DNA from: Pagrus major
Lineage: Eukaryota > Chordata > Actinopteri > Spariformes > Sparidae
Direction: 5' to 3'
Length of the DNA stretch: 64,000 bases
Assembly: GCF_040436345.1 (NCBI RefSeq)
Contig: NC_133234.1
Location: forward strand, 12,399,446-12,463,445
The translations under genes were made by a program, and so were the position numbers. The notes beneath the pieces were generated by a model. That model was not told the DNA's origin and ran no database searches. It saw only the letters and a list, made by a program, of their open reading frames with translations. Every line of letters begins with the position of its first letter. Positions within the stretch are counted from its first letter, which is position 1. Shown here piece by piece: positions 62,521 through 64,000 of the stretch.

Positions 62521-64000
62521 CTGTAAACAAAGTTGAAGAGCGATGATACTTAACCACAACAGTATAGCTGTGGGCTGGCAAACAAAACAAGGTCACTATG
62601 AGTGAGCCATTTCACATTATACACTTATCTGAGCCATTGTTAATATGAAAATATTGATTGGAGCAGCTTAAAAAAGCACAGATGCCACAGTGAAATCTGT
62701 TAGACTGAAGATGTAATCAAGGAAGTAAAACATATCTCTCTCTTTATTTGTAAAGATATCTACCAGAGGGTGTTTTCTGGAAATCTAAAGGATGTATGAG
62801 AACATTAATATGCATTGAGATGCCAATAAATTACTCAGGAAAGGACAATCAAAGGACAATGTGTGCTTATTTATTCAAGTGATTTGGTCAGTATTGGGTA
62901 TGAGCAAATCTGGCACCCAGTACTGCCCTTTTATTCATTTATTCAGTCAATATATTGATATAAGCTTTGAGTGAAGACCTAGACAGACAGAAAAATGTGA
63001 TTTGGCACATTACATTATGAGACATGAAAGAATGTTGCCTCTTAAAGTAAATTTTCATAAAAACATAAAATATTTCAATAGAAAACTCAGAGGAAAGTGT
63101 CAGTAATGAGAAGCTCTACCCGTTGATGCTGTGCGATTGTTGCCTTTTAGGTTCAGCTCGCTTTATGTGTGCATGCCGCCTCAGACAGATCTATCCTGTA
63201 TGCATTAAATCTTTTGGCCCTGCACAGAGATGTGCTGCAGTCAGCACTCCTGTAGTCACAGGGCTGCCTCTGTTGGCTAATAAACTGGGGAAATGCCTGA
63301 TCAGATTTATTTACTAAGCACAAATAAGAAGAGAGGGAGACTGATGGAAAGAGTGGAAGAGTGAGTGCATGGGGAACAGTGCTACAGACGACACACTAAA
63401 AGTGCATTAATGCAATCAGGACTACGTTTTTTTTCTTTATCTGTGTCATATTTTTAAGATTCTGCTCATAAATTACAAAAGAACAGAGAGTTTCTTCAGC
63501 ATGATGCAGCTGTTTGTACCTCGCTTGAATTGTTTCTGATTCAAGCTAAAAATACACAAAGAACAGACAAGGATGAACATCAGGTTTCCTCAGGTTCAGA
63601 ACTTGCTGACTATGATATATATATGTATATAATTGTCAGAAATGAAAATTGTTATTCGAAGCAAAGAGGGGCTTTATTTAGCAACAAATAGTAGTCATTG
63701 GTATTTAGGTCTTGTGGTAATTGTGTCTAAAACACTTTACAGAAACTGGATCAGTTATATCGAATGCACAATGAGGCAGACCCGAAGTGACCACACCATT
63801 AGAGGATCAATTCATCAAGCTTAGTTTCCCGAATTAGAAAAAGCAACTTCATCACAGATACAGAATTTCCTAAATAAACACAAGACTCCAATCAGCAAAA
63901 ACAATGTTAAAGGAAGGCTGTCTTGTAGTGAGATGAAACAAGGCCAAACACTTGAGGTAGGCTAAAAAAAACCCAGAGTTTCCCATAGGATGATTGGGAA

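Larger units (their letters stand above)
56887..64000 (-). other. Intron or upstream region of rhbdl1, no exon found
   Basis: I looked on the minus strand for the preceding RHBDL1 exon (family words such as GVPLEMVHG and MFMHVGLEQL) and did not find it, so this 7 kb is probably a large intron. It holds the separate repeats listed below and no supported gene. Confidence 0.45.

Noticed and set aside
57000-64000. Upstream rhbdl1 exons
   Set aside because: No minus-strand segment resembles the expected rhomboid N-terminal or TM1-TM3 sequence, so they must lie beyond the window.

Overview
The window is vertebrate nuclear DNA, almost certainly from a ray-finned (teleost) fish. Genes are split by short GT-AG introns, and their predicted products align end to end with vertebrate proteins (TSR3, GNPTG, C7orf50, GPER1, UQCC4, histone H3.3, C8orf33, ANKS3, WDR24, RHBDL1). 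The non-coding DNA carries miniature inverted-repeat elements of the kinds common in percomorph fishes and a Tc1-like transposon. No bacterial, plasmid or CRISPR feature is present. Family assignments rest on recalled homologues; no database was searched.

Layout. 0.9-7 kb: tsr3 (-) and gnptg (+), head to head over a 408-base shared promoter. 7.3-17 kb: the C7orf50 homologue (-), whose large third-to-second-exon gap holds two 7TM receptor genes on the other strand, an atypical orphan receptor with its own TATA promoter and a divergent GPER1. 17.6-22.6 kb: uqcc4 (+) and a histone H3.3 gene (-). 24.5-31.5 kb: the C8orf33 homologue (+) and anks3 (+). 31.8-33.5 kb: one complete but frameshifted Tc1/mariner element with 222-base inverted repeats. 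36-44.2 kb: wdr24 (-) and an uncharacterised helix-hairpin-helix gene (+), divergently arranged around a promoter with two identical ETS-type sites. 44.4-50.8 kb: nested miniature elements, then about 5.5 kb without a gene that may be a long rhbdl1 3' UTR. 50.8-64 kb: the last three coding exons of rhbdl1 (-), its introns and repeat relics; the 5' part of rhbdl1 lies beyond the window.

The order mixes genes that in human lie on 16p13.3 (TSR3, GNPTG, UQCC4, ANKS3, WDR24, RHBDL1), 7p22.3 (C7orf50, GPER1) and 8q24.3 (C8orf33). Several products meet in ribosome production (TSR3, C7orf50) or in lysosome and nutrient signalling (GNPTG, WDR24), but nothing shows that the genes form a co-regulated system. 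The most interesting items are the orphan 7TM gene with its start codon at an exon edge, the unusual GPER1 copy, the repeated F-x-F-N-F motif in the C8orf33 homologue, the uncharacterised HhH gene and the DD35E-spaced transposon. I found no clear wholly new multi-gene system.
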